From assembly GCA_018378775.1 (NCBI GenBank), contig JAGZWV010000035.1, positions 1 through 20,320 of the forward strand: DNA of 20,320 bases, read 5' to 3'. Under the pieces are notes generated by a model. It made no database searches and had not been told where the DNA came from. It saw nothing but the letters and a program-made list of their open reading frames with translations. Shown here piece by piece: positions 1 through 7,439 of this stretch. Origin of the DNA: Collinsella sp. Lineage in GTDB: Bacteria > Actinomycetota > Coriobacteriia > Coriobacteriales > Coriobacteriaceae. The translations under genes and the position numbers were made by a program. Each line of letters opens with the position of its first letter. Positions within the stretch are counted from its first letter, which is position 1.

Positions 1-55
1 CGGCGGCCCCCGCAAACCAGAAACGGCGCCGCTCCCGCGACGCCGTCATATTCCC

Positions 56-131
56 TGGTGCCCCCGGGCGGATTCGAACCGTCGACACCCGCTTTAGGAG
101 AGCGGTGCTCTATCCCCTGAGCTACGGAGGC
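56..131 (-). tRNA. tRNA-Arg (anticodon CCU)
   Basis: Read on the minus strand this folds as a full cloverleaf. The acceptor stem GCCTCCG pairs with CGGGGGC, the D arm is GCTCAGGGGATAGAGC, the anticodon stem CCGCT/AGCGG encloses the loop CTCCTAA, and the T arm contains GGTTCGAATCC. The anticodon CCT lies at 96-98 and reads the arginine codon AGG. The discriminator base is A (59), and the terminal CCA is encoded at 56-58. No integrase or att-like duplication is visible beside it. Confidence 0.96.
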
Positions 132-189
132 ATGTTGTACTAGTGTAGCAGATTTGCCCCTTGGCCATGTAGCGCATGGCCACTCATCA

Positions 190-227
190 AGAAGGCTCTG
201 CAGCGAATTATCGCCGTAGAGCCTTCT
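190..227. repeat. Intergenic inverted repeat
   Basis: A 10-bp perfect stem (190-199 with 218-227, core GAAGGCTCT/AGAGCCTTC) encloses an 18-nt loop. Neither side has a clear T-tract, so it is not a standard intrinsic terminator. It lies in the gene-free stretch 133-423. Confidence 0.6.
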
Positions 228-267
228 CAATAACGGAAAATTATAACCCAGAATAACGCAAAATAAT

Positions 268-311
268 GGGATGGGGTTTCCTCTAACCACATGTAAGGGA
301 AATTCCATCCC
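268..311. repeat. Imperfect intergenic hairpin (GGGATGG/CCATCCC arms)
   Basis: GGGATGG (268-274) pairs with CCATCCC (305-311). The stem continues inward through two G-T wobbles and TTTCC/GGAAA (277-281 with 298-302), leaving a loop of about 16 nt. The arms resemble those of the hairpin at 360-405 (GGGATG-xx-TTTCC pattern). The role is unknown. Confidence 0.55.
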
Positions 312-350
312 GGTATTCGGCTAAAAAATGGGACAAGCTTTCCCAACTGG

Positions 351-405
351 CGCTCAAAAGGAAAATGCATCCCGGAATGAGAACGAATTCCGGGATGCAT
401 TTTCC
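351..405 (-). terminator. Probable terminator after the PTS/DUF956 genes
   Basis: A perfect 19-bp inverted repeat (360-378 with 387-405) encloses the 8-nt loop GAGAACGA. On the minus strand the stem is followed by TTTTGAGCG. It begins 18 nt beyond the DUF956 stop codon, where a terminator for that transcript is expected. The T-run is short, so the stem could also serve as a 3'-end stabiliser. Confidence 0.7.
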
Positions 406-423
406 GCCATCTATCGCAGACGA

Positions 424-822
424 CTAGTCGCCTTTGTGAAAGAGGCTTTTGATGGCAGCAGGGATGCTCTTGGCGCCCTTGGTCGTTACGTCGATAAAGT
501 CGGGCGAACGCACGAGTCTATCCTCGTCCACGTACTTGCGCACAGCGCGCAGCGTCTCTTTGTCGTCGCGCGTCGAAAACGTAAAGTGACCGTTATCCTT
601 GGTAAAGATGGCAAAACGCGTGATCTTCTTGGTACCGCGCAAAACCTCGGCGGCAATATAGTCGACCTCGTCCCACGGGATTTGAATATAATCCTCGGGA
701 TTGCGCTCGTTATAGTACTCAAACGCCTTATTGCCCACCATTACGTTACCGTGACTGGTAAGCCCCATCAGGCAGGTTGCCGGCGTTGCCAGATCGACCG
801 TGCTGTTCTGAGATTGCGCCAT
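424..822 (-). CDS. DUF956 family protein (ManO-type, PTS-associated)
   Basis: A 132-residue soluble protein with no membrane segment, ending the mannose-type PTS cluster. It resembles the DUF956 family, whose genes typically follow mannose PTS operons (called manO in lactic acid bacteria). A regulatory or accessory role is usually assumed, but the biochemical function is not established. The ATG at 822 is chosen because TTGGAGGG precedes it by about 10 nt. The upstream in-frame start at 873 would begin inside the terminator-like hairpin 851-886. Visible features are a β-rich middle (GNVMVGNKAFEYY, then a charged YIAAEVLRGTKK stretch) and a basic C-terminus. Placement behind the hairpin suggests lower or separate expression from the transporter genes. 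The family call rests on size, sequence feel and context. Confidence 0.8.
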   Translation of the reverse strand: MAQSQNSTVDLATPATCLMGLTSHGNVMVGNKAFEYYNERNPEDYIQIPWDEVDYIAAEVLRGTKKITRFAIFTKDNGHFTFSTRDDKETLRAVRKYVDEDRLVRSPDFIDVTTKGAKSIPAAIKSLFHKGD

Positions 823-840
823 ACGCGCCTCGCCCTCCAA

Positions 841-886
841 ATAAAACAATCGGACCGCATCCAGTGTACCCACCGGGTGCGGTCCG
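841..886 (-). terminator. Terminator or attenuator between PTS IID and DUF956
   Basis: On the minus strand a 9-bp stem, CGGACCGCA (851-859) with TGCGGTCCG (878-886), is followed by ATTGTTTTAT. The T-rich stretch runs directly into the ribosome-binding site of the DUF956 gene. This position, inside the operon, fits partial termination that lowers expression of the last gene. Confidence 0.7.
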
Positions 887-942
887 TTTCAATGGCTCAA
901 AAGCCCTTGCCTAGCAACTCTCGGTCTTAAGCCGAAGCGTGC

Positions 943-1863
943 TTACATGAAGCCGCAGACGCGACCGATGATGCCGACGGCGAAGAGAGCCAGGATGATG
1001 ACGATCGGGCTGACCTTCTTCTTGAGGAGCTTGCAGACCAGCAGGGTCAGGCACACAGCGGCAAGGCCGGGGATGAGCTGATCGAGGTTAGCCTGAAGCG
1101 TGGTGACCTTAACCTGATCAAGGGCGGTAGCACCGATGGAGTTGTACATCGTCAGCGCTTCCTTGACGCCCTCGGAGCCGGAGGGCAGGCTAGCCCAGTC
1201 GATAAAGGCGCCAGCAGACTGCGTGACCTTGGAGACGACCGGGGTGAAGGAGATGGACACCCAGCGCTCGACCAGGGCGCCGATGATGAACATACCCAGG
1301 ATGGAAGCACCCTCGGTGACCTTGCCCATCAGACCGCCGGAGAGGTCCTTGGCGATGGAGGAGCCGACCTTGTAGCCAAACTCCTGCGTGTACCACAGGA
1401 AGGCGTAACGGATGATGTTCCACGCGAAGAAGAACAGCAGCGGACCGGCGATGCTGCCGGACAGGGCCATGGAAGCGCCCAGAGCGCCCAGAATCGGGCG
1501 AAGGGTGAACCAGAAGGCAGGGTCGCCGACGCCGGCGAGCGGGCCCATCATACCGACCTTGACGCCCTGGATGGCGACGTCGTCGATCGGAGCACCGTTG
1601 GCGCGCTCCTCCTCGAGGGCGAGGGTAACGCCAATGACGGGGGCGGAAACATAGGGGTGGGTGTTATAGAACTCCAGGTGGCGCTTAAGAGCGGCAATCT
1701 GGTCATCCTTGCTGGTGTAGAGCTTCTTGATCGCAGGGATCATTGCGAAGCACCAGCCGCCGTTCTGCATACGCTCGTAGTTCCACGAGCCCTGAAGGAA
1801 CTGATGACGGAAGCAAACCTTCTTGCGGTCAGCCTTGGTGAGCTGAATCTTGTTCTCTGCCAT
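943..1863 (-). CDS. manZ: PTS mannose/fructose/sorbose family transporter subunit IID
   Basis: A 306-residue membrane subunit of a mannose-class PTS permease; with IIC it forms the sugar-conducting complex in the cytoplasmic membrane. The N-terminal half has the conserved IID pattern: LTKADRKKVCFRHQFLQGSWNYERMQ, then a GVKVGMMGPLAGVGDP block near residues 123-138. The C-terminal part has hydrophobic segments, and the chain ends in a membrane helix (VSPIVIILALFAVGIIGRVCGF). The length fits the family (about 270-310). The ATG at 1863 is preferred over an in-frame GTG at 1872 because GGAGG lies only about 3 nt from the GTG but about 12 nt from the ATG. The gap to the IIC stop is 16 nt, so the genes are co-transcribed. 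Substrate cannot be fixed from sequence: mannose, glucose, fructose and amino sugars are all possible. Confidence 0.93.
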   Translation of the reverse strand: MAENKIQLTKADRKKVCFRHQFLQGSWNYERMQNGGWCFAMIPAIKKLYTSKDDQIAALKRHLEFYNTHPYVSAPVIGVTLALEEERANGAPIDDVAIQGVKVGMMGPLAGVGDPAFWFTLRPILGALGASMALSGSIAGPLLFFFAWNIIRYAFLWYTQEFGYKVGSSIAKDLSGGLMGKVTEGASILGMFIIGALVERWVSISFTPVVSKVTQSAGAFIDWASLPSGSEGVKEALTMYNSIGATALDQVKVTTLQANLDQLIPGLAAVCLTLLVCKLLKKKVSPIVIILALFAVGIIGRVCGFM

Positions 1864-1879
1864 ATGTATCACTCCCCTC

Positions 1880-2698
1880 CTACTCGTAATCGTTCAGAAT
1901 ATCGCCGAGCGGGTCGCCGGAGCCACCGCCCATGCCGCCACCCTGCTTGGCCAGATCCTTAAGGCCAAGGTAGATGAGGGCAAGGGAGATGCCGATGAGG
2001 CCAAGGGCGATCAGCGTGAGCTGAGGGATGGCAGCAAGGACAAAGCCGAGGATGAAGAACGGCCAGGTCTCCTTGGTGGCCATCATGTTAATGACCATGG
2101 CGTAACCGACGGAAGCGACCATGCCGCCGCCGACAGCCATGCCGCCGGACAGCCAGTCGGGCATAGCGTTAAGCGCGTTGGTAACTGCCTCGGCCGGGAT
2201 GATGCACAGAAGCACTGCCGGGATGGCGATACGAAGGCCCTGCATAAGGATGGCAATGTACTGCCAACGCTCGATGCCGGCGAAGTCGCCCTTCTCGGCG
2301 CAACCGTCCATGGCGTGAGCGATAGCGGTAGCCAGGGTACGGCAGATCATGGTCAGGAACAGACCAGCGACCGACAGCGGGACAGCGACGGCGATAGCGG
2401 CGGTAACGGCCTTCGACGGATCGGTAGCGCCGCCGTTGAGGGCGAGCACCATGATGATCGAAGAGGCGACCGAGGCCAGAGCGGCGTCAGGCGCGACGGC
2501 GGCGCCGACGTTAGCCCAGCCAAGGGCCATCATCTGGAGCGAACCGCCCAGGAGGATGCCCTCCTGAAGATGACCGGTTACGAGACCGATAAGCGTGCAT
2601 GCCACGAGCGGCTGATGGAACTGGAACTCATCCAGAACGCCTTCCATACCGGCAAGCAACGCGACAATCGCAACAAGCAGAATAGTGATTGCAGACAT
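1880..2698 (-). CDS. manY: PTS mannose/fructose/sorbose family transporter subunit IIC
   Basis: A 272-residue polytopic membrane protein, the IIC channel subunit of the mannose-class PTS, pairing with IID. Hydrophobic segments begin at residue 1 (MSAITILLVAIVALLAGMEG) and recur throughout. The conserved region QPLVACTLIGLVTGHLQEGI and the GGSLQMMALGWANVGAAVAPD stretch are typical of the family. The C-terminus is a Gly-rich, hydrophilic tail (KQGGGMGGGSGD) ending in LNDYE. The start ATG at 2698 follows AGGAGGG with an 8-nt spacer. It sits 18 nt after the IIAB stop and 16 nt before the IID start, all within one minus-strand operon. Confidence 0.94.
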   Translation of the reverse strand: MSAITILLVAIVALLAGMEGVLDEFQFHQPLVACTLIGLVTGHLQEGILLGGSLQMMALGWANVGAAVAPDAALASVASSIIMVLALNGGATDPSKAVTAAIAVAVPLSVAGLFLTMICRTLATAIAHAMDGCAEKGDFAGIERWQYIAILMQGLRIAIPAVLLCIIPAEAVTNALNAMPDWLSGGMAVGGGMVASVGYAMVINMMATKETWPFFILGFVLAAIPQLTLIALGLIGISLALIYLGLKDLAKQGGGMGGGSGDPLGDILNDYE

Positions 2699-2716
2699 GT
2701 ATCGGACCCTCCTTTA

Positions 2717-3706
2717 CTATGCTTGAGCGGCCAGTTCGGCCTTAGCTTTCTTCAACATGGCGTCGAGATCCTCGGAGGAATCCGAAGGAACCTTGCGGAC
2801 CTCGAACTTGACGCCCTTGGCCTTGAGGGCCTCGAGAGTCTTGACATCGTCATCGCCCATAGCGACGGCGTTGGTGACGACGACCTTGCCCTTGGAGTGA
2901 GCCATGGAGCCGATGTTGACTTCCTTGATGTCGACGCCGGCCTCGATGGCCTTGAGCAGATCCTGCGGGTTCTCAAAGAGCAGCATGGCCTTGGTGTCAC
3001 CAAAGCGCGTGTCCTTGACGACCTCGGCCATCTTCTTGATGGGCACGACGTTGGCATAGACTCCCGGAGGGGCAGCCTGCTCGATCATGGTCTTGCGGAG
3101 CTCGTCGTGAGCAACGCCGTCGGAAACCACAATGATGCGGTTGGGGTTGATCTGCTTGGTCCACGTGGTGGCCACCTGACCATGCAGCAGACGGGTGTCG
3201 ATACGGACGTGGGCAATCTTGATGTGCCCGTCGCCGATGACCGTTCCCGGAGGGATGGCGCCTGCAGGAGCAGTAGCGGCCGCAGCCGGCTTCTTCTCCT
3301 CGGGCTCCAGAGACTCGGGCTTGACGCGCACGCCAGCCTTAGCCTCAGTCACGAGATGTTTTGCGATCGCATGTGCAGTGTTCTTTGCGTCAAAGCGCTG
3401 CGAATATGCCTCGATGAGCATAGGCAGGTTGACACCGGTGACGATAGCCCAGGAATCGTGGCCCTCGATGAGCCCGCTGATCTGGTTGAACGGCGTGCCG
3501 CCCCACAGATCAACGAGGAAGAGCACCTGCTCCTGGTCCTCGAAGGAAGCGATTGCTTCCTCGACCTTGGCACGGAAGTCGTCGGGGCCCATGCTCGGCT
3601 CGAGCGAGACCACGGCTACAGACGGCTGATCGCCAAAGACCATCGAGCCCGTCTGCTTGATTCCAGCAGCCAAGTCCCCGTGGCTAGCAAGAACAATACT
3701 TACCAT
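2717..3706 (-). CDS. manX: PTS mannose-type fused IIAB component
   Basis: A 329-residue cytoplasmic phosphotransfer protein. Phosphate passes from HPr to the IIA domain, then to IIB, then to sugar entering through IIC-IID. The IIA domain (about 1-125) has the active-site histidine in VLASHGDLA (His9). An Ala/Pro-rich linker (about 130-157, PAAAATAPAGAIPP) follows. The IIB domain begins near IKIAHVRIDTRLLHGQV, with active-site His175. The fused IIA-linker-IIB layout and length match E. coli ManX. The ATG at 3706 is preferred over the adjacent GTG at 3709, because AGGAGG lies about 7 nt before the ATG. It is the first gene of the operon and is preceded by a long AT-rich regulatory region. Confidence 0.94.
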   Translation of the reverse strand: MVSIVLASHGDLAAGIKQTGSMVFGDQPSVAVVSLEPSMGPDDFRAKVEEAIASFEDQEQVLFLVDLWGGTPFNQISGLIEGHDSWAIVTGVNLPMLIEAYSQRFDAKNTAHAIAKHLVTEAKAGVRVKPESLEPEEKKPAAAATAPAGAIPPGTVIGDGHIKIAHVRIDTRLLHGQVATTWTKQINPNRIIVVSDGVAHDELRKTMIEQAAPPGVYANVVPIKKMAEVVKDTRFGDTKAMLLFENPQDLLKAIEAGVDIKEVNIGSMAHSKGKVVVTNAVAMGDDDVKTLEALKAKGVKFEVRKVPSDSSEDLDAMLKKAKAELAAQA

Positions 3707-4043
3707 CACATAACCTCCTTTTTGTCTACGTATTTCCTACACGACATTAAGGAAGTATACCTGTTTGGTTTGTGGAATTATAGCTAAATTCGCAAAAGGT
3801 TGGATTATTTGTTTAAACGTCTATGTTTGTTACAAATTGATTACGTTGCTGACTTATAGCTCATTGCCTGCTAAAACGTGATTTGCTGATTGTTTTCAAA
3901 GACATATAAAGGTGCACCGTTCGTTAAGACCGCTTTTAGGTGAATCCCAATGCGTCTGCGTGCCACCATTTTGTTTAAACAGACATGACTTGACTAACCG
4001 AAGCAAATATGTTTAGAACTCTAGCCCATGTAGACATTAGATG
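3707..4043 (-). promoter_or_regulatory. Regulatory region upstream of the mannose PTS operon
   Basis: A 337-bp gene-free, AT-rich stretch between the hypA stop and the PTS start. On the minus strand a TATAAT hexamer is present (3777-3782 on the plus strand as ATTATA), about 70 nt upstream of the start codon, but I see no good -35 at 16-18 nt. The sequence TTTGTTTAAAC occurs twice (gtttaaac at 3811-3818 and 3973-3980); its GTTTAAAC core is palindromic and may be a regulator site. No -24/-12 sigma-54 promoter (TGGCAC...TTGCA) of the kind that drives many mannose PTS operons in Firmicutes was seen. Confidence 0.45.
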
Positions 4044-4472
4044 TTAGGCGATGTGGAGAGGGTTGGCGGCGTCGACGGCGTCGGGAGCGTCGGAAGGACC
4101 GTCGGGAGCAGCGTCTGCCGGGTCCTCGTCGGGGGTCTCGATCTGCTTGATCATGACCTCCTGGCCCTGCAGCAGGTATGTCTCGCCGCTGCCGCAATGG
4201 GGGCAGGTCTTGCCGTGCTCGACCGTCGCGTAGTCGCAGCCGCACGCCTCGCAATGTGTCACGGCCTCGACAGGCTCCACAATAAGCTCCGCACCCTCGG
4301 TGATGGACTTTTTATCTGCCGCCCAGTGCCAAGCGTCGAGCAGCAAGTCGGGAACGACGCCCGAGACTTCGCCCAGCAGCAACGTCACGCTCGAAACGTG
4401 ACGCACGCCATTGGCGCGCGCCACATTCTCAACATCGCGAATGATGTGATAAACGATTCCCAATTCGTGCAA
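4044..4472 (-). CDS. hypA: HypA/HybF-type hydrogenase nickel-insertion protein
   Basis: A 142-residue metallochaperone that delivers nickel to [NiFe]-hydrogenase maturation with HypB. The invariant N-terminus Met-His-Glu supplies the nickel-binding His2. The zinc site is formed by two Cys-x2-Cys pairs, C74/C77 (HCEACGCD) and C90/C93 (TCPHCG). The start codon is TTG at 4472, fixed by the need for His at position 2 and by GAAAGG about 8 nt upstream. Typical HypA proteins are about 113-120 residues; this one has an extra acidic, Pro/Ala-rich tail of about 30 residues (ETPDEDPADAAPDGPSD...). No hydrogenase structural or other hyp gene lies in the window, so it is an orphan here. A palindromic hairpin (4520-4551) separates it from the oxidoreductase gene upstream. 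Confidence 0.92.
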   Translation of the reverse strand: MHELGIVYHIIRDVENVARANGVRHVSSVTLLLGEVSGVVPDLLLDAWHWAADKKSITEGAELIVEPVEAVTHCEACGCDYATVEHGKTCPHCGSGETYLLQGQEVMIKQIETPDEDPADAAPDGPSDAPDAVDAANPLHIA

Positions 4473-4519
4473 GGTAGAAACCTTTCAACAACGGTTGATG
4501 CGATGCAAACTCAAAGCAA

Positions 4520-4551
4520 GGGGACGGCGAAATCTAGTCTGCGCCGTCCCC
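4520..4551 (-). terminator. GC-rich hairpin after the oxidoreductase gene
   Basis: GGGGACGGCG (4520-4529) pairs with CGCCGTCCCC (4542-4551) around a 12-nt loop. It begins 17 nt past the oxidoreductase stop codon. On the minus strand it is followed by TTGCTTTGAG, a weak T-tract, so termination may be leaky and hypA may be partly co-transcribed. Confidence 0.6.
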
Positions 4552-4568
4552 CTACCCGCCATGGTTAC

Positions 4569-7346
4569 CTATTTACGACCGAACTTGATTTTGATTGCGC
4601 GTTTCAAAGCGTACTTACCCAGACTGGGGAGCTTTTGCTCGTATTTGACCATCGTGGAGCACTCGGGGCGGTCGCGATCCAGATGGATGGCGTCGAACGC
4701 GCACTTGGTGGTACACAGGCCGCAGCCGATGCACTTGTTGGGGTCGACGATCGAGGCACCGCAACCCAGGCAACGGGCGGTCTCGGCGCGCACCTGCTCT
4801 TCGGTAAAGGTCTCGACGTACTCGCTAAAGGGCGCAGCCTTCTCGCGCTCGCGGTCCACGTGGGCAACCTCGCGGCTCGCGTTGTCGTAGCCCTCGAGCA
4901 CAACGTCGTCGCGGTCGAGCGCGGTGTAGCGGCGCTGGTTGCGGCCGATGGTGAGCGTGGAGCCCGGCTGCACAAAGCGGTGGATGGAGACAGCGGCCTC
5001 GTGACCGGCGGCGATGGCGTCGATGGCAAAGCTCGGACCGGTATAGACGTCGCCGCCCACAAAGATGTCGGGCTCGGCGGTCTGGTAGGTCTGGGGATCG
5101 GCAAGGGCACCCTGGCCGCGGCCAAGCTCCACCTTGGAGCCAGCCAGCAGGTCGCCCCACACAATGGACTGGCCAATCGACATGACTACGCGGTCGGCAT
5201 CGACGCGGCGCAGATCGTTCTCGTCGTACTCGGGCGCAAACCGGCCCTCGTCGTCAAAGACACGCGTGCAGCGCTTGAAGGTGATACCGCACACACAGCC
5301 GGACTCGTCCAGGTGAACCTCCTTGGGACCCCAGCCGCAGCTGATGTGCGCGCCGTCCTCGATGGCCTCGCGACGCTCCTCCTCGCTGGCGGGCATCTGG
5401 GCCTCGCTCTCCAGGCAGAACATCTCAACGTGCTCGGAGCCCAGGCGGCAGGCGTTGCGCGCGACATCGATAGCCACGTTGCCGCCGCCCACCACGATGG
5501 TGCGGCCGGGCAGCGCATCGATCTTGCCACTGTTGACCTCGCGCAAAAAGTCGACGGCCACGGTCACGTCCTCGGCATCCTCGCCCGGAATACCGGCGAG
5601 GCGGCCGCCCTGGCAGCCAATAGCCACATAGAAGGCCTTAAATCCCTGCTCGCGCAGCTCGTCGAGCGTCACATCGCGACCGACTTCCACGCCATAGCGG
5701 AACTCGGCACCCATCAGGCGAATGATCTCGACCTCGGCCTCGATGACGTCCTTCTGCAGCTTAAAGCTGGGAATACCGTAAGTGAGCATGCCGCCCGGGC
5801 GCTCGTTCTTCTCGAACACGACGGGCTTGTAGCCCTTCTCGGCCAGGTAGAAAGCGCAGGACAGGCCGGCCGGGCCGGCACCGATAATGGCGATCTTCTG
5901 GTCGAAGCCGCCGGCACGCGTCGGGGTCACCACGGGCGGGACATAGCGGGTTGCGGCGTCCAGATCGTGCTGGGCGATGAACTTCTTGACCTCGTCGATG
6001 GCCACGACGGCGTCCACACGGCCGCGGGTGCAGGCATTCTCGCAGCGACGGTTGCACACACGGCCGCAGATAGCGGGCAGCGGGTTCTCGCGCTTAATGA
6101 GTGCCAGCGCCTCGTCATAGCGACCCTGCGCCGCGAGCTTTAAGTAGCCCTGAACGGCAACGTGCGCGGGACAGGCCGTCTTGCAGGGAGCGGTGCCGGA
6201 CTCATGCGTCTCGATGCGGTTGTCGTTGCGGTAGTTGGGCGACCACTTGGTGTGGTCCCACTTGGTGGCATCGGGCAGCTCCTGGCGCGGATACTCGGGC
6301 ACCTGTCCGCCGGCCTTTTTGCTGCAGAGCTTCTGGCCCAGCTTGGCAGCGCCGGCCGGACACACCTCAACGCAGCGACCGCAGGCCACGCACTTGTCCT
6401 TCTCGACCTTGGCGACATAGGCCGAGCGCGACAGGTTGGGCGTGTTGAACAGCTGCGAGGTGCGCAGGGCGTAGCACACGTTGACGTTGCAGTTGCAGAT
6501 GGCGAAGATCTTGTTCTCGCCGTCAATGTTGGTGATCTGGTGCACAAAGCCGTTGTCCTCGGCCTGGCGCAAAATGTCGTAGACCTCGTCGCGGGTCACG
6601 TAATGACCACGATCGGTCTCGACCACGTAGTCAGCCATATCGCCCACGGCGATGCACCAATCGGCCGGGTCGTCGGCGCAGCCCTCGCCCATCACGCGAC
6701 GGCTCGCGCGGCAGCTGCAGGTGCTGGCAGCATACTTACCCTCGTATTTGTCGAGCCAGTGCTCGATATGCTCAATAGGCACCGAGGTGCTCGCGGCATC
6801 GATGGCCTTCTCGACCGGAATGACGTGCATGCCGATACCGGCACCTCCGGGCGGCACCATCGGCGTAGCCTTGGACAGCGGGCCTTTGGATGCTTGCTCA
6901 AAGAACTTGGCATAGACCGGATGCTCCTCGAGCTGGCTCACGCGCATGTTGAGGAACTCGGCAGAACCCGGCACCAGCATGGGCAGCACCCACTGCTTGG
7001 CGCGCTCGGGGTTTTCCCAGTTGTACTCGAGCAGACCCGTGTAGCTCATGTCGTCGAGCATCTTCTCGATATCTGCCTCGGGCATGCCGGTGAGCTTGAC
7101 CATCTCGGGCAGCGTATAGGGACGGCGCATCTTCATCTTGCAGAGCACTTCGGCCTGCTCGTCGGTTGCGGCCTCGGCAAACGACCAGTACTCGTAGCCC
7201 AGCAGCTCGTCGCGATGCAGCAGGCGGTTGGTGCAGTGCTCGCACAGCTTGACGATTGCCTCGCGCGGATGCTCCGGCAGCGGCGGCACGAACTCCGAAC
7301 CGATGTCGGGCTCGGTGTAGCTAATTCCCGGTCCGTTGAGAATCAT
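4569..7346 (-). CDS. Multidomain Fe-S/FAD/NAD(P) oxidoreductase (GltD-like, with N- and C-terminal ferredoxin domains)
   Basis: A 925-residue cytoplasmic flavoprotein. Residues about 75-110 look like a winged helix (YTLPEMVKLTG...). Residues 200-340 form a ferredoxin-like region with CSC (210-212), CNCNVNVC (284-291) and a [4Fe-4S] motif C319-x2-C-x2-C-x3-C329. Residues 385-445 carry the GltD-type cysteines (C388, C392, C427, C431, C435, C439). An FAD-binding GAGPAG follows at 489-494, an NAD(P)-binding GGGNVAID at 620-627, and GGDVYTGPS at 764-772. The C-terminus has C859/C862 and C872-x2-C-x2-C-x3-C882. The GltD fold moves electrons between NAD(P)H, flavin and Fe-S clusters; the partner is unknown. 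The ATG at 7346 follows AGAAGGGACAACC. An extended frame to 7679 would overlap the tetR gene and is rejected. It is not ordinary glutamate synthase small subunit, since gltB is absent and extra clusters are present. Confidence 0.88.
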   Translation of the reverse strand: MILNGPGISYTEPDIGSEFVPPLPEHPREAIVKLCEHCTNRLLHRDELLGYEYWSFAEAATDEQAEVLCKMKMRRPYTLPEMVKLTGMPEADIEKMLDDMSYTGLLEYNWENPERAKQWVLPMLVPGSAEFLNMRVSQLEEHPVYAKFFEQASKGPLSKATPMVPPGGAGIGMHVIPVEKAIDAASTSVPIEHIEHWLDKYEGKYAASTCSCRASRRVMGEGCADDPADWCIAVGDMADYVVETDRGHYVTRDEVYDILRQAEDNGFVHQITNIDGENKIFAICNCNVNVCYALRTSQLFNTPNLSRSAYVAKVEKDKCVACGRCVEVCPAGAAKLGQKLCSKKAGGQVPEYPRQELPDATKWDHTKWSPNYRNDNRIETHESGTAPCKTACPAHVAVQGYLKLAAQGRYDEALALIKRENPLPAICGRVCNRRCENACTRGRVDAVVAIDEVKKFIAQHDLDAATRYVPPVVTPTRAGGFDQKIAIIGAGPAGLSCAFYLAEKGYKPVVFEKNERPGGMLTYGIPSFKLQKDVIEAEVEIIRLMGAEFRYGVEVGRDVTLDELREQGFKAFYVAIGCQGGRLAGIPGEDAEDVTVAVDFLREVNSGKIDALPGRTIVVGGGNVAIDVARNACRLGSEHVEMFCLESEAQMPASEEERREAIEDGAHISCGWGPKEVHLDESGCVCGITFKRCTRVFDDEGRFAPEYDENDLRRVDADRVVMSIGQSIVWGDLLAGSKVELGRGQGALADPQTYQTAEPDIFVGGDVYTGPSFAIDAIAAGHEAAVSIHRFVQPGSTLTIGRNQRRYTALDRDDVVLEGYDNASREVAHVDREREKAAPFSEYVETFTEEQVRAETARCLGCGASIVDPNKCIGCGLCTTKCAFDAIHLDRDRPECSTMVKYEQKLPSLGKYALKRAIKIKFGRK

Positions 7347-7439
7347 GGTTGTCCCTTCTCTTGCCGCAGCACGACGAGGCCGCAGCGCCCCTCTTTTTTT
7401 GCAGGCCGGGCATGCCCCCATGCCGTTCACCCGCCATTG

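Noticed and set aside
56..423. Mobile-element integration site at the tRNA gene
   Set aside because: No integrase, no duplicated tRNA 3' end and no foreign gene content are visible on the gene's flank within the window.
328..930. A 200-codon plus-strand frame over DUF956
   Set aside because: It crosses two terminator hairpins, has no ribosome-binding site and lies opposite a family-recognised gene.
1850..3787. A 645-codon plus-strand open frame over the PTS genes
   Set aside because: It is antisense to three clearly homologous PTS genes and has low-complexity, His/Asp/Gly-rich translation typical of antisense frames in GC3-biased DNA.
4485..4498. TCAAC-AACG-GTTGA palindrome upstream of hypA as another TetR site
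   Set aside because: The half-site order and spacing differ from the TTGACR-N3-YGTCAA sites, and it is likely chance.
4041..6143. A 700-codon plus-strand open frame over hypA and the oxidoreductase
   Set aside because: It is antisense to genes with intact catalytic motifs, and its product has no recognisable domain.
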